Position numbers and translations under genes: made by a program. Positions 7,154-16,492 of a DNA stretch of 64,000 nt are shown piece after piece (within the stretch, counting starts at the first letter, position 1; each line of letters opens with the position of its first letter). Source of the stretch: Oscillospiraceae bacterium (GTDB lineage Bacteria > Bacillota > Clostridia > Oscillospirales > Ruminococcaceae); contig JAAWDH010000042.1 in assembly GCA_022793675.1 (NCBI GenBank), positions 1-64,000 on the forward strand, in the 5' to 3' direction. The notes below the pieces were generated by a model. The model was not told the DNA's origin, made no database searches, and was given only the letters and a program-made list of their open reading frames with translations.

Positions 7154-8865
7154 AGGGATTTAGAAAAGCTATGATGATGAAAAACCCAATGCCGGAACTG
7201 CGGGAGCAGTGCCGGGCATTGATTGCCAAGGCGTTTAGGGCCTGTATCAGCAAAGGGGCGCTGCCGGATGCGCCGCTGCCCGATTTTGGGGTGGAAATCC
7301 CCGCCGACCCCAGCCATGGGGACTTAGCGTCTAACGCCGCCATGGCTGGCGCGAAGGTGTTCCGGCTGCCGCCGCGGACGATTGCGGCGGCGCTGCAGGG
7401 GGAGCTTCAGCTGGAAGGAAGCTCCTTCTCCTCTGTTGAAATCGCCGGCGCAGGCTTCCTCAACTTCTGGGTGGGGCGGCGCTGGTTTTCCCAGTGCATC
7501 GGTGACGTGCTGGCTGCCGGGGCAGATTATGGCCGCACCGATACCGGCAAAGGGCAGCGGGTCATTGTCGAATATGTCTCTGCCAACCCTACGGGCCCGA
7601 TGCATATCGGCAACGCCCGGGGCGGCGCAGTCGGGGACAGCCTTGCTTCGGCGCTGCAGTGGGCGGGGTTTGACGTAACCCGGGAATATTACGTCAACGA
7701 TGCCGGCAACCAGATTGAGAAGTTCGGCGTCTCGCTGGAGGCGCGTTATTTGCAGCTCTTTCAGGAAGGCGTGGAGATGCCAGAGGGCTGCTATATGGGC
7801 GAAGATATTATCGCCCACGCCAAAGGTTTTGCTGCCGTCCATGGGGACCGCTATGTTGGGGCCGATGCTGACGAGCGGAAGAAGGCGCTGGTGGAATACG
7901 CGCTGCCGTTGAACATCGCCGGCATTGAGCGCGACCTGGCCCGTTACCGTATCCATTACGACAACTGGTTCAAAGAATCCTCGCTCTATACAGGCGGCGA
8001 AGCCTGGGCGATGGTCGAGGCGCTGAAGGAAAGGGGCTGCACCTATGAGCAGGACGGGGCGGTCTGGTTCAAGGGGAGCGAGTATGGTGCAGACAAGGAT
8101 TTTGTGCTGGTACGGGCTAATGGGCTGCTGACCTATGTGGTGCCGGATATCGCCTATCATTATAATAAACTGGTAACCAGGGGCTTTGACCGTGCGGTCA
8201 ATGTGCTGGGGGCCGACCATCATGGCTATGTGCCGCGGCTGAAATCCGCGCTTTTGGCGCTGGGGGTGGATGCCGGAAAATTGGACACAGTATTGATCCA
8301 AATGGTGCGGCTGGTACGGGAAGGCGAGGTCGTTAAGCTGAGCAAACGCTCGGGCAAGGCCATCACCCTGACAACACTGTTGGACGACGTGCCGGTGGAT
8401 GCAGCGCGGTTCCACTTTAACCTACGGGAGCCGAACTCCCAGTTCGATTTCGACCTCGACCTGGCGGTCGAGCAGTCCAGCCAGAACCCAGTTTATTATG
8501 TCCAGTATGCCCATGCGCGGATCTGTTCGATTGATGAGAAGGCCGGGGAAGCTGGCTTTGACCATGGCGAAGCCTCGCTGGCAGAGCTGGACCTGCTGGC
8601 AGAGCCGGAAGAAACGGCGCTAATCAGGCAGCTGGCGCGGTTTCCCGAGGAGGTTGCCCAGTCGGCGAAAGGCTACGACCCTGCCCGGGTGACCCGCTTC
8701 TGTATCGAGCTGGCGACGCTGTTCCATAAATTCTACAACAGCCATAAGGTCATCAGCGAAGACGCTGGGCTTTCCAAAGCCCGGATCGCCCTTTGCCATG
8801 CGGTGCGGACGGTGCTGGCCAACGGGCTGGCGCTGCTGAAGATTGACGCCCCGGCCAAAATGTGA
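7150..8865 (+). CDS. argS: arginyl-tRNA synthetase
   Basis: A class I aminoacyl-tRNA synthetase of about 571 residues that charges tRNA-Arg. Visible motifs: the N-terminal additional domain ending around GAGFLNFWVG, the HIGH-type site SANPTGPMHIGNARGGAVGD, the LTYVVPDIAYHYNK segment, LGADHHGY and the KMSKS-like VKLSKRSG. The C-terminal anticodon-binding domain contains NPVYYVQYAHARICS and ends with ALLKIDAPAKM. The start overlaps the DUF1934 stop, indicating translational coupling; in-frame ATGs at 7171-7186 are alternatives. Confidence 0.96.
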   Translation: MKGFRKAMMMKNPMPELREQCRALIAKAFRACISKGALPDAPLPDFGVEIPADPSHGDLASNAAMAGAKVFRLPPRTIAAALQGELQLEGSSFSSVEIAGAGFLNFWVGRRWFSQCIGDVLAAGADYGRTDTGKGQRVIVEYVSANPTGPMHIGNARGGAVGDSLASALQWAGFDVTREYYVNDAGNQIEKFGVSLEARYLQLFQEGVEMPEGCYMGEDIIAHAKGFAAVHGDRYVGADADERKKALVEYALPLNIAGIERDLARYRIHYDNWFKESSLYTGGEAWAMVEALKERGCTYEQDGAVWFKGSEYGADKDFVLVRANGLLTYVVPDIAYHYNKLVTRGFDRAVNVLGADHHGYVPRLKSALLALGVDAGKLDTVLIQMVRLVREGEVVKLSKRSGKAITLTTLLDDVPVDAARFHFNLREPNSQFDFDLDLAVEQSSQNPVYYVQYAHARICSIDEKAGEAGFDHGEASLAELDLLAEPEETALIRQLARFPEEVAQSAKGYDPARVTRFCIELATLFHKFYNSHKVISEDAGLSKARIALCHAVRTVLANGLALLKIDAPAKM

Positions 8866-8888
8866 CCGGAAGAGAAGGAGACAAGCCT

Positions 8889-9983
8889 ATGAAACTGGGG
8901 ATGGTGGGGCTGCCCAATGTGGGCAAGAGCACCCTTTTCAATGCATTGACCAACGCCGGCGCAGAGTCGGCCAACTACCCTTTTTGCACAATCGAACCGA
9001 ACATCGGGGTGGTGTCGGTACCCGACGCCCGGCTGGACAAGCTGGCGGAGATGTACCACCCGAAGAAATTTACGCCGGCGGTGCTGGAATTTGTTGACAT
9101 CGCCGGGCTGGTCAAAGGGGCTTCCAAAGGCGAGGGCCTGGGCAACAAATTCCTGGCCAATATCCGCGAAGTGGACGCGATTGTCCATGTGGTGCGCTGC
9201 TTTGAAGATGTCGACGTTATCCATGTCAACGGCGGCGTCGACGCTGCGCGGGATATGGAAACCATTGACCTGGAGCTAGTTTTTGCCGATTTGGAGATTT
9301 TGGAGCGGCGGATTGCCAAAACCCAGAAGCTGGCTAAGGCCGATAAAAAATACAGCGGGGAGCTGGCTTTCCTTGAGCGGCTGCGCAGCCATTTGGAAGA
9401 GGGGCGCTCTGCCCGCAGCTTCCCCTATGCGGACGGCGAGCGGGAGCTTTTGAAGGAAACGCCCCTCCTGTCGGGTAAACCGGTGATTTATGCGGCCAAT
9501 ATGTGCGAGGAAGACTTCACCAAAGGCTATGAGCAGAATCCCCAATACCAGGCTGTGGCAAAGATTGCGGCGGCAGAGCAGGCGGCGGTGCTGCCGGTCT
9601 GCGCCAAGCTCGAAGAAGATCTTTCGGACATGGCCGAAGACGAAAAGCAGGAATTTTTGGCGGAGCTGGGGCTTTCCGAGAGCGGGCTTTCACGGATTAT
9701 CCGCGAAGGGTACGCGCTGCTGGGGCTGATTTCCTTCCTGACAGCCGGCGAGCCGGAGGTGCGGGCTTGGACGATTACCAAAGGCACCAAAGCGCCGCAG
9801 GCTGCCGGCAAAATCCACACCGACTTTGAGCGCGGCTTTATCCGCGCCGAGGTGGTGAGTTTCGACAGCTTGATGGAATGCGGCAGCATGGCCGCCGCTA
9901 AGGAAAAAGGCCTCGTCCGCCTGGAGGGCAAGGAGTATGTGATGCAGGACGGCGACATCGTCCTCTTCCGCTTTAACGTTTGA
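8889..9983 (+). CDS. ychF: ribosome-binding ATPase YchF (Obg-like)
   Basis: 364 residues, the normal YchF length. It begins MKLGMVGLPNVGKSTLFNAL (Walker A) and continues with SANYPFCTIEPN, the switch DIAGLVKGASKGEGLGN (conserved in YchF), the NxxE-type specificity motif YAANMCEED, and a C-terminal TGS domain (TAGEPEVRAWTITKGTKAPQ… AKEKGLVRLEGKEYVMQDGD). YchF prefers ATP over GTP and binds ribosomes and redox/stress proteins. The ATG at 8889 has GAAGGAG upstream; it follows argS closely and may share its transcript. Confidence 0.96.
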   Translation: MKLGMVGLPNVGKSTLFNALTNAGAESANYPFCTIEPNIGVVSVPDARLDKLAEMYHPKKFTPAVLEFVDIAGLVKGASKGEGLGNKFLANIREVDAIVHVVRCFEDVDVIHVNGGVDAARDMETIDLELVFADLEILERRIAKTQKLAKADKKYSGELAFLERLRSHLEEGRSARSFPYADGERELLKETPLLSGKPVIYAANMCEEDFTKGYEQNPQYQAVAKIAAAEQAAVLPVCAKLEEDLSDMAEDEKQEFLAELGLSESGLSRIIREGYALLGLISFLTAGEPEVRAWTITKGTKAPQAAGKIHTDFERGFIRAEVVSFDSLMECGSMAAAKEKGLVRLEGKEYVMQDGDIVLFRFNV

Positions 9984-9991
9984 CCGGAGGG

Positions 9992-10025
9992 CAGCTTTCA
10001 GCCTGCGGGCTGGAAGCTGTTTCGT
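9992..10025 (+). terminator. terminator after ychF
   Basis: CAGCTTTCAGCC and GGCTGGAAGCTG form a 12-bp stem (one G-U pair) with a 4-base loop, followed by TTTCGTTT. Confidence 0.7.
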
Positions 10026-10098
10026 TTGCGCTGGCGCCCTTGCGGATGGTCAAAAAGGTGGAAAAGATTCAACAATTCTGGCCTTAGAAAGGAGCATT

Positions 10099-11349
10099 AT
10101 GTCTTATCAATCAATGCCTGACGTCCTAATTGTCGGCGGCGGCGCATCCGGCCTGATGGCGGCGGTGTCTGCCGGGCGGCGGGGCAAATCGGTGCTGCTG
10201 CTGGAACAGGGGGACCGCGCCGGCCGCAAGCTGCTGATTACCGGCAAGGGCCGCTGCAACGTCACCAACAACTGCGGCCTTGATACGCTGATGGCGAACA
10301 TCCTCCAGAACCCGCGGTTCCTTTATTCAGCCTTTGCCGCTTTTTCGCCGCAGGATACGATGGCCTTTTTTGAAGCGGCAGGGGTGCCGCTGAAAACCGA
10401 ACGGGGCGGGCGGGTTTTCCCGGTGTCCGACCGCGCCGCAGATATTGCCGACGCTTTGCTGCGGGAATGCCGGAAGGCCGGGGCGCAGTTTGCCCAAGGG
10501 AAGGCGGTCAGCCTGATTTTAGAGGACGGGCGTACAGCCGGCGTCTGCTGCGAGGATGGGACAGCCTATTGGGCACGGTCGGTGATCCTCTGCTGCGGCG
10601 GCTGCTCCTATCCGGTCACCGGCTCGGACGGCAGCGGCTGGGCGCTGGCGGAACAGGCAGGCCACAGCCGCACCGATATCCGCCCTTCGCTGATCCCTAT
10701 TCTGACAGAAGAGGACGACCCGCGGGAGATGATGGGGCTGTCGCTGAAAAATGTGACGCTGACAGTTGCCGAGGGCGAGCGGGAGATTTTTTCCGAGCTG
10801 GGGGAGATGCTGTTTACCCATTTTGGCGTCAGCGGGCCGCTTGCCTTGTCGGCGTCCGCCCATATGCGCACGCTGGGGACCAAGCGGGCCAGGCCTTACC
10901 AGATGCGGATTGACTTTAAGCCGGGGCTTACTGCCGAGCAGTTGGATAAGCGGCTGCTGCGGGACTTTTCTGGGGAGCTGAACCGTGACATGATCCATTC
11001 TTTGGGCGCGCTGCTGCCCCGCAAGAGCATTCCCGTGATGCTGCGCCGGGCGGGGATCCCTTTTGAGGTCAAAGTGCGGGATCTGACTCGCGAACAGCGC
11101 CGGCTGCTTGTCGGCGCTATCAAGGGGTTTACCCTGACGCCTAAAGCTTTCCGTCCGGTGGCGGAAGCGATTGTTACAGCTGGCGGCATCCCTGTAAAGG
11201 AAGTTTCGCCCAAAACGATGGCCTCCAAACTTTCGGAAGGACTGTATTTTGCCGGGGAGATGCTTGACGTAGACGCTTACACCGGCGGTTTTAACTTGCA
11301 GATAGCTTTTTCTACCGGCTATTTGGCAGGTATATCGGCGGCGGACTGA
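10099..11349 (+). CDS. BaiN/HI0933-family flavoprotein (NAD(P)/FAD-dependent oxidoreductase)
   Basis: 416 residues. The N-terminal Rossmann FAD site reads DVLIVGGGASGLMAAVSAGR, followed by LLEQGDRAGRKLLITGKGRCNVTN, both hallmarks of the HI0933/YhiN family. Later come LCCGGCSYPVTGSDGSGW, EMLFTHFGVSGPLAL and the C-terminal GGIPVKEVSPKTMASKLSEG, GLYFAGEMLDVDAYTGGFNL. Relatives include BaiN, reported in bile acid 7-dehydroxylation, but most members have no known substrate and no bai genes are nearby. Starts after a GAAAGGAG site, separated from ychF by a terminator. Confidence 0.93.
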   Translation: MSYQSMPDVLIVGGGASGLMAAVSAGRRGKSVLLLEQGDRAGRKLLITGKGRCNVTNNCGLDTLMANILQNPRFLYSAFAAFSPQDTMAFFEAAGVPLKTERGGRVFPVSDRAADIADALLRECRKAGAQFAQGKAVSLILEDGRTAGVCCEDGTAYWARSVILCCGGCSYPVTGSDGSGWALAEQAGHSRTDIRPSLIPILTEEDDPREMMGLSLKNVTLTVAEGEREIFSELGEMLFTHFGVSGPLALSASAHMRTLGTKRARPYQMRIDFKPGLTAEQLDKRLLRDFSGELNRDMIHSLGALLPRKSIPVMLRRAGIPFEVKVRDLTREQRRLLVGAIKGFTLTPKAFRPVAEAIVTAGGIPVKEVSPKTMASKLSEGLYFAGEMLDVDAYTGGFNLQIAFSTGYLAGISAAD

Positions 11350-11379
11350 CCTGCCTGGATATCGGTACGGAACAGCCTG

Positions 11380-13602
11380 TCAATCCATCTCAAAAATTTG
11401 GCGCAGCTCGCGGCGGGAACGGATGTCAAGCTTATTAAAAATTACTTTGAGCCGCGACTTGACGGTATTTTCTGATAAAAATAGCCGTTCCCCGATTTCT
11501 CGGTTGGAAAAGCCGCGCGCCGCCAACTGTGCAAGTTCCCATTCCCGCTGGGTGAGGCGTTCTGTCTGCCGCGCGCCGGGGTGGAGCTCCGCCGCCAGCT
11601 TGGCCGCTGGCGCAGCCTTTTCCGGCGGCAGGATTTTTTGCAGAAGCACCGGCAGCATCCCCATCGTAAACGGCAGCCAAAACCCGTCGCGCTCTCCGGC
11701 TGTAAAAGCTTCCAGAAGCCGCTGTTCGGCTTCTGCCTGTCTGCCGGCGCGATAGAGGGTCAGGGCCTGCCTGCACAGGAGGACGGTTTGCAGCGGCGCG
11801 CTGTCCAGTTTATGGGAAAGTTGGATACCTGGTTGGGCGCGTTTGCTGCCGGGTTCCCAGCAGATGCAGCAGGACAGGCGCTGCAGCGGGAAAAGCTCGC
11901 TGGGTTTGCCGCCGGGGCTTTCGCCGTTCTGGCAAAGTTTCAGGCAAAGCGCCGCGACCGGCAATAGGCAGTCCGCCCCTTCGCTCTGAAGGCGGTTCCT
12001 GGCCCCCAGCAACGGCTGCTGGGGGTTTTTGCTGCGGCGCAGCGTCCCAATACAGGCCTGCAAAGCCCTTGCGCCCAGCAATATGCCCCACTGCCTTCGG
12101 CAGATGGCCTCTAAGGCAGCCTGTTCGGCTGTCTGGCCCGCCTGGCCAAGCTGCCCTTGCAAAAAGGAAGTTTCCGCCTGCAAGAGCTTTAGCAGTGCGC
12201 CTAGGCCGCCGGCGTCCGGCAGCTGGTCGGCGGCCTGTTGGAGGCGGGAAAGCTGCGTTTTGGCGGGAAGGCCGCTGTGGCAGAAAAAGGCTAGGAACCA
12301 TGGCGCAATATGCAGCTGTATTATGTCGACGGCTGCGGCTAGGCGTTCCGGCGCGCGCTTTGCCAGCCCGACGAGCCACTCTGTCAACCCCGCCGCGCGG
12401 ATATTTGCCATCAACGGGCTTTCGCCCGGCGTTAGCACCGCCGTTAACAGTTGGTGCTGCCAGCAGAGCACAGGGTCTTCCGTTACTTCCGGCAGAGCAG
12501 CAAGCAGCTTTTCCGCCTGTTGGCAGGCTGCAAAGGGAAGCCTTGCCAACGCGCCCTTGCGCAGCAGCCCAAGCAGCGCTTCTGGCCGGCCGCTCCGGCA
12601 GAAAAAACGAACGGCGCTGGTGGTCTGCTGGCGGGCGAGGCACCATTCTCCAGCTCGGCTGAGGATGGTTTGCTGTCTTTGGACAGGCAGGCAGTCAAAC
12701 ATCTGTCGCGCTGCCTGCCAGAATAACGGATGGGGTGCCGCTTCGCTGCCCGTCACCTGAAGCAGCAGACAGCGTTGGAACAGCTGCCCCAGCGCCAGTC
12801 CAGCCTCATCGTCCGGCGGCAACGCCATAAAAGCGGCCTGTTCAAAGGTAAAGCTGTCAAAAGGGGTCAGGGCCATCAGAACGGCCCGCAATTCCTCCGG
12901 CAGGGTGTCCAGCGTTGCCTGGCGGAGCCAAAGGGGGAATTCTGCCGGCAGCTGTACCCGCCCATGCAGCCTGTATTCCGCCAGGCAGCCCAGCAGGGCG
13001 GGCATCCACCCAGCGGTGATGCCGTACAGCATTTCAATCTGTTCCAGCGTGAGCGCAAGGCCTTGCTGGCGCAAGAATTGCGGCAGGTCTTCAGGCATAA
13101 GGGAGAGGTCGGGCAGGGATATCTGTATCGCCTGCCCCGTGATCAGCGCTTCCGAAGCCCAGACGATGCGTTCCCGTCCCATCAGCACCAAGCCCAGCCC
13201 ATCGCTGGACGCCAGCCTGGCCAACGCCTGGAAAAAACGGTCTTCCGTTTCTGGTACCAGCTGGTACTGGTCGACGACCAAAAAGCGCCGTCCGGCAGGG
13301 GAGGCAGCGCAAAGATATCCTGCCGCCCCCATCGGGTCGTCGGCGATCCCTTCCATCATGTCTGGGAACCCAGGGCAGAAAAGGCCGAGGGCGCGCCGGT
13401 TGGAAGCACGGTCTTTGGTGGGGTCAATCAGGCAGAAAGGCAGTCCGCTGTTTTCAAGGAAAGCGGTAGCCGCAGCTGTTTTGCCGCTCCCGGCAGGTGC
13501 GGTGACCACCGTCAGCGGGGAGCTGGCCATCTGGCCTAGCCGTGCCAGCAGCCGCTTGCTCAAATAGGTTTTTTTAGATGCGTAGGTTTTACGGGTCGCC
13601 AT
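11380..13602 (-). CDS. LuxR-family ATP-binding transcriptional regulator (MalT-like)
   Basis: 740 residues arranged like the MalT/LAL STAND regulators. A Walker A sits at VTAPAGSGKTAAA (about 34-46), a Walker B-like RFLVVDQYQLVPE follows, then a winged-helix region and a long helical TPR-like middle. The C-terminal LuxR helix-turn-helix is complete: LTQREWELAQLAARGFSNRE followed by IGERLFLSENTVKSRLKVIFNKLDI. Such proteins are ATP-dependent activators responding to a small molecule. It stands alone on the minus strand, with a MATE transporter about 200 bp upstream in the same direction. The target is not evident; self-regulation or MATE control is possible. Confidence 0.9.
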   Translation of the reverse strand: MATRKTYASKKTYLSKRLLARLGQMASSPLTVVTAPAGSGKTAAATAFLENSGLPFCLIDPTKDRASNRRALGLFCPGFPDMMEGIADDPMGAAGYLCAASPAGRRFLVVDQYQLVPETEDRFFQALARLASSDGLGLVLMGRERIVWASEALITGQAIQISLPDLSLMPEDLPQFLRQQGLALTLEQIEMLYGITAGWMPALLGCLAEYRLHGRVQLPAEFPLWLRQATLDTLPEELRAVLMALTPFDSFTFEQAAFMALPPDDEAGLALGQLFQRCLLLQVTGSEAAPHPLFWQAARQMFDCLPVQRQQTILSRAGEWCLARQQTTSAVRFFCRSGRPEALLGLLRKGALARLPFAACQQAEKLLAALPEVTEDPVLCWQHQLLTAVLTPGESPLMANIRAAGLTEWLVGLAKRAPERLAAAVDIIQLHIAPWFLAFFCHSGLPAKTQLSRLQQAADQLPDAGGLGALLKLLQAETSFLQGQLGQAGQTAEQAALEAICRRQWGILLGARALQACIGTLRRSKNPQQPLLGARNRLQSEGADCLLPVAALCLKLCQNGESPGGKPSELFPLQRLSCCICWEPGSKRAQPGIQLSHKLDSAPLQTVLLCRQALTLYRAGRQAEAEQRLLEAFTAGERDGFWLPFTMGMLPVLLQKILPPEKAAPAAKLAAELHPGARQTERLTQREWELAQLAARGFSNREIGERLFLSENTVKSRLKVIFNKLDIRSRRELRQIFEMD

Positions 13603-13801
13603 CCTGTCTCACCTTTTCTGTGTCAACGACTATTTGTTATAATCTATTATAAAAAATTACGGGAAAAAAGTCAAGTGGTTAACCGTTTTTATCCAAATAA
13701 ATTGTTTGAACAACACAAAAGGCCGAAAAAATATCAGCAGCTACTCTTTCGCTATCTGCGAAGGAGCAGCTGCTTGATTAAATACGGCGGTACGGCGCCT
13801 G

Positions 13802-15130
13802 TTAGATGACCCGCTGCTGTTCCCAGCGGCTGCCTCTGTAGCGCCAGATAAACAGCGCCGCCCGGACTACCCAGTCCAGCGTCATCGCAATCCAGACGCC
13901 TAGCACACCCAGGCCGAAAGTCTTGCCCAGCAAAAAGCTCAAGCCAATGCGGCAGGCCCACATCGCCACCAGCGATGCAACCATCGTGAATTTGGCGTCG
14001 CCCGCTGCCCGCAGGGCATTGGGCAGCGCAAAGGCTGGCGGCCAAAAGACGATGGCCATCAGGTTGTGGAAAAGAATCAGCTGCCGTACGATTGCGGCGG
14101 TTTCTGGGGTAAGGCTGAAAAGCCCAGCCAACTGCCCTGAAAGCAGCAAGATTGTAACGTTGGTAATCAGCATCGCGAGATAGGTGAGCTTTAAAAGCAG
14201 CATGGTATAATGCCTGGCCTGCTTGTAGTCTCCTGCGCCGACGCACTGCCCCACAACGGTAATCATTGCCAGTCCAATAGCCGATCCTGGTATGATGACG
14301 ATGCCGCACAGCGTATTGCCGACGGCGTTTGCAGCTGTGGCTGCTGTGCCGAAGCTGGCAACAAGGCTTGCGACCATGATTTTGCCGATCTGGAAGATGC
14401 CGTTTTCCAATCCCCCAGGCACGCCCACCCGCAGGATGGCGCGGATAATTGAAAAATCAAAATGCACCTTAAAAAGCTCTTGGATGCAGAGGATGTGATG
14501 GGGGTTGCGCAGCAGCACCAGCACTATCACTGCTGCCAGCGCCCGTGAAATCAACGAGGCGATAGCCGCCCCTGCGACCCCCAGCTGGAAGCCATAGATT
14601 AGGATGGCGTTGCCGCAAATGTTGACAAGGTTCATAATCAGCGAGACCTGCATCGAGATTTTGGAATTCCCCATAGAGCGGAATAAGGCCGCGCCGCTGT
14701 TATAGACGCCCAAAAAAGGATAGCTTATTGCCGACAGCCAAAAATAGGTCAGCGCGTTTTCCATAATTGCCGGTTCGATGCTGCCGAAAATGCCCGACAG
14801 CATCGGCCTGCGGAACAGGAGCGCTGCCGACGTCACCAGAAGCGACAGCAGCGTGACGGTATACAGCAGCTGCTTGGCCGAGGTCCGGGCTGTCTTGACA
14901 TCCTGCCGGCCGATATACTGTGAGGCGACAACTGCGCCGCCAGTAGCCAGCGCCGAGAAAATGTTGATTAGCAGGATGTTGATGCTGTCCACCAGCGAAA
15001 CGGCCGAAACCGCTGTTTCGCCGCAGGAAGCAACCATTACTGTGTCTGCCGCGCCTACGGCCATTGCGAGGAACTGTTCAATAATCAGCGGGATAATCAG
15101 CGCCCGCAGCTGTTTTCTGTCAAACATCAT
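13802..15130 (-). CDS. MATE family multidrug efflux transporter
   Basis: About 442 residues with 12 hydrophobic helices. MATE signatures include IIEQFLAMAVGAADTVMVAS (helix 1), AVSAVSLVDSINILLINIFS, ATGGAVVASQYIGRQD and, in the second half, GSAIGLAMITVVGQCVGAGD. Predicted to export drugs or metabolites in exchange for Na+ or H+. The ATG at 15130 is preferred; a TTG three codons further upstream is closer to a GAAGGG site, so the exact start is uncertain. It follows citC on the same strand by about 20-30 bp and may be cotranscribed. Confidence 0.92.
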   Translation of the reverse strand: MMFDRKQLRALIIPLIIEQFLAMAVGAADTVMVASCGETAVSAVSLVDSINILLINIFSALATGGAVVASQYIGRQDVKTARTSAKQLLYTVTLLSLLVTSAALLFRRPMLSGIFGSIEPAIMENALTYFWLSAISYPFLGVYNSGAALFRSMGNSKISMQVSLIMNLVNICGNAILIYGFQLGVAGAAIASLISRALAAVIVLVLLRNPHHILCIQELFKVHFDFSIIRAILRVGVPGGLENGIFQIGKIMVASLVASFGTAATAANAVGNTLCGIVIIPGSAIGLAMITVVGQCVGAGDYKQARHYTMLLLKLTYLAMLITNVTILLLSGQLAGLFSLTPETAAIVRQLILFHNLMAIVFWPPAFALPNALRAAGDAKFTMVASLVAMWACRIGLSFLLGKTFGLGVLGVWIAMTLDWVVRAALFIWRYRGSRWEQQRVI

Positions 15131-15157
15131 AGTTGTCAATAGCCCTTCTGCTCAGAT

Positions 15158-16159
15158 TTATGCCTGGCTGTTCCGGGGGCGGTGGCTGGACAGGTATTTG
15201 AACACTGCCGGCGGCACCATCCTTTCAAGCTTGGGAAGGTCGCCTTCTGCCCAAAGCCTGCGCACAGCGCCGGCGTTGACAAAGCCTTTGTCGCCGGCGC
15301 GGAGCCTGGAAAATTCCACCAGTGAGACGCCGTACTGCGGCAGGATCTCTTTCATATAGCGGTTGTAATGCTCGGTGAGGGTAGAGTAAGGCTCCTGGCC
15401 GACAAAGCGACGGGAAATGCCCAGCGGCGCGGCAATCCGGCAGGCGAAAAGTTTCAGATCCAGCTCGCAGCTGACCCGCCGCACCTCGGTCTCATCCCGC
15501 AGAAAATAGCCTGGGAAAGTGGCGGCGCTGACCTGGTAATTCCCCGAAGGGCAGACGACGACGCCCGGGATGCCTGCCGTGGCGGCGCGCACCATTTCCA
15601 GCCGGTCATCGGCAGGGATTTCGCCTTTATCTTCCGACAGCACGAACAGGTAAAGCTGGTCGCACAGGAGCTTTGCTTTTTGGATCAGATAGAGGTGGCC
15701 ATTGGTCATAGGGGCGCAGTTGGCGACGATTGCGCCGGTGATACCCTCCCCGCATCGCGGCACTGTTTGGAGCCATCTTTCCACGCCGTCGGGCTGGTTT
15801 TCCATCAGCAGCGCGTCGTCTGTTTTTTCCACTGGGTAAAAGCCTAGCTGTTCAAAAGCAGGCTGGTTTTCCGGCCGGGTGAACAGGAACAGGTGGGATT
15901 CGCCGGATTCCTTGGCAAGGCGGGCCAGATCTTTGACGATTTCGCCGGCCAGCGGCCCGCCCTGGCAGTCGGGGCGGACGGCAACGCATTTGATGACCCG
16001 GCCGTCCAGCGACCCCGTAGCGGCGATGCGGCCGCTGCCGTCCCGTTTGATGACCGTCTGGCGGACGCTTCTGTCGTAGCGCAGCCCTGCGGACTGCAAG
16101 AAGCTGCGAAGCTCGGATAAGACGTCGCCTTCAGCAGGCGAGTAACATTCTGTTTTCAT
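15158..16159 (-). CDS. citC: [citrate (pro-3S)-lyase] ligase
   Basis: 333 residues, CitC family: the enzyme that acetylates the prosthetic group of citrate lyase using ATP and acetate. The N-terminal half resembles a GNAT domain (IKCVAVRPDCQGGPLAGEIV); the C-terminal half is the nucleotidyltransferase-like ligase domain with IVANCAPMTNGHLYLIQKA (TNGH for the HxGH site), LYLFVLSEDKGEIP, TAGIPGVVVCPSGNYQVSAA and RFVGQEPYSTLTEHYNRYMK. The ATG at 16159 follows GAGGGAG. No citD, citE, citF or citX is in the window, so it is an orphan here; citrate lyase may lie elsewhere or the ligase may act on another protein. Confidence 0.9.
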   Translation of the reverse strand: MKTECYSPAEGDVLSELRSFLQSAGLRYDRSVRQTVIKRDGSGRIAATGSLDGRVIKCVAVRPDCQGGPLAGEIVKDLARLAKESGESHLFLFTRPENQPAFEQLGFYPVEKTDDALLMENQPDGVERWLQTVPRCGEGITGAIVANCAPMTNGHLYLIQKAKLLCDQLYLFVLSEDKGEIPADDRLEMVRAATAGIPGVVVCPSGNYQVSAATFPGYFLRDETEVRRVSCELDLKLFACRIAAPLGISRRFVGQEPYSTLTEHYNRYMKEILPQYGVSLVEFSRLRAGDKGFVNAGAVRRLWAEGDLPKLERMVPPAVFKYLSSHRPRNSQA

Positions 16160-16317
16160 GGCAAAGGCTCCCTCTAAAAAATATCGGGGCTGGCGCTTTG
16201 GCAATTTAGCACACAGCGATTCTTTACCTTTTATCATACCATCTTTCCCTTTATTCGTCAACGGTTTTTTGCAGCTAACCTAGGGCGACAGCATTTAGAG
16301 ATTTAGAAGAGTACAGG

Positions 16318-16406
16318 TCGTTTTCTGAAGAGAAGCAAGCTTAGCAAAGCTAATTTTAATCGCCAGGATACCTATCAGCGCTGCCTAGTTGCCTTCTGCA
16401 TCGATA
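16318..16406 (-). repeat. dispersed intergenic repeat, copy B
   Basis: Reverse orientation: TCGTTTTCTGAAGAGAAGC, AAGCTTAGCAAAGCTAATTT, TTTAATCGCCAGGATACC, then TTCTGCATCGA. This is the same block order as copy A on the other strand but more diverged. Confidence 0.7.
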
Positions 16407-16445
16407 GATTTTACAAAAAGATTTTACTAAGAGAGCATTTGTCAA

Positions 16446-16477
16446 GGGGACTTTCACCCAAAAGATGAAAGCCCCCG
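16446..16477 (-). terminator. terminator of the XRE regulator
   Basis: GGGGACTTTCA and TGAAAGCCCC form a stem of about 10 bp, 16 bp beyond the stop of the minus-strand regulator at 16493. Confidence 0.5.
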
Positions 16478-16492
16478 ATAAGCTGGACAATT

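Larger units (their letters stand above)
16160..16492. other. intergenic region with repeat copy B
   Basis: Between the XRE regulator and citC. It contains the dispersed repeat (16318-16406) and a terminator-like stem (16446-16477). No coding sequence recognised. Confidence 0.6.

Noticed and set aside
7324-8415. 363-residue minus-strand open frame opposite argS
   Set aside because: Antisense shadow; argS motifs on the plus strand are complete.
11810-12646. Long Pro/Arg/Ala-rich open frame within the LuxR regulator
   Set aside because: Composition typical of a shifted frame of GC-rich DNA; the regulator's frame has clear domains.
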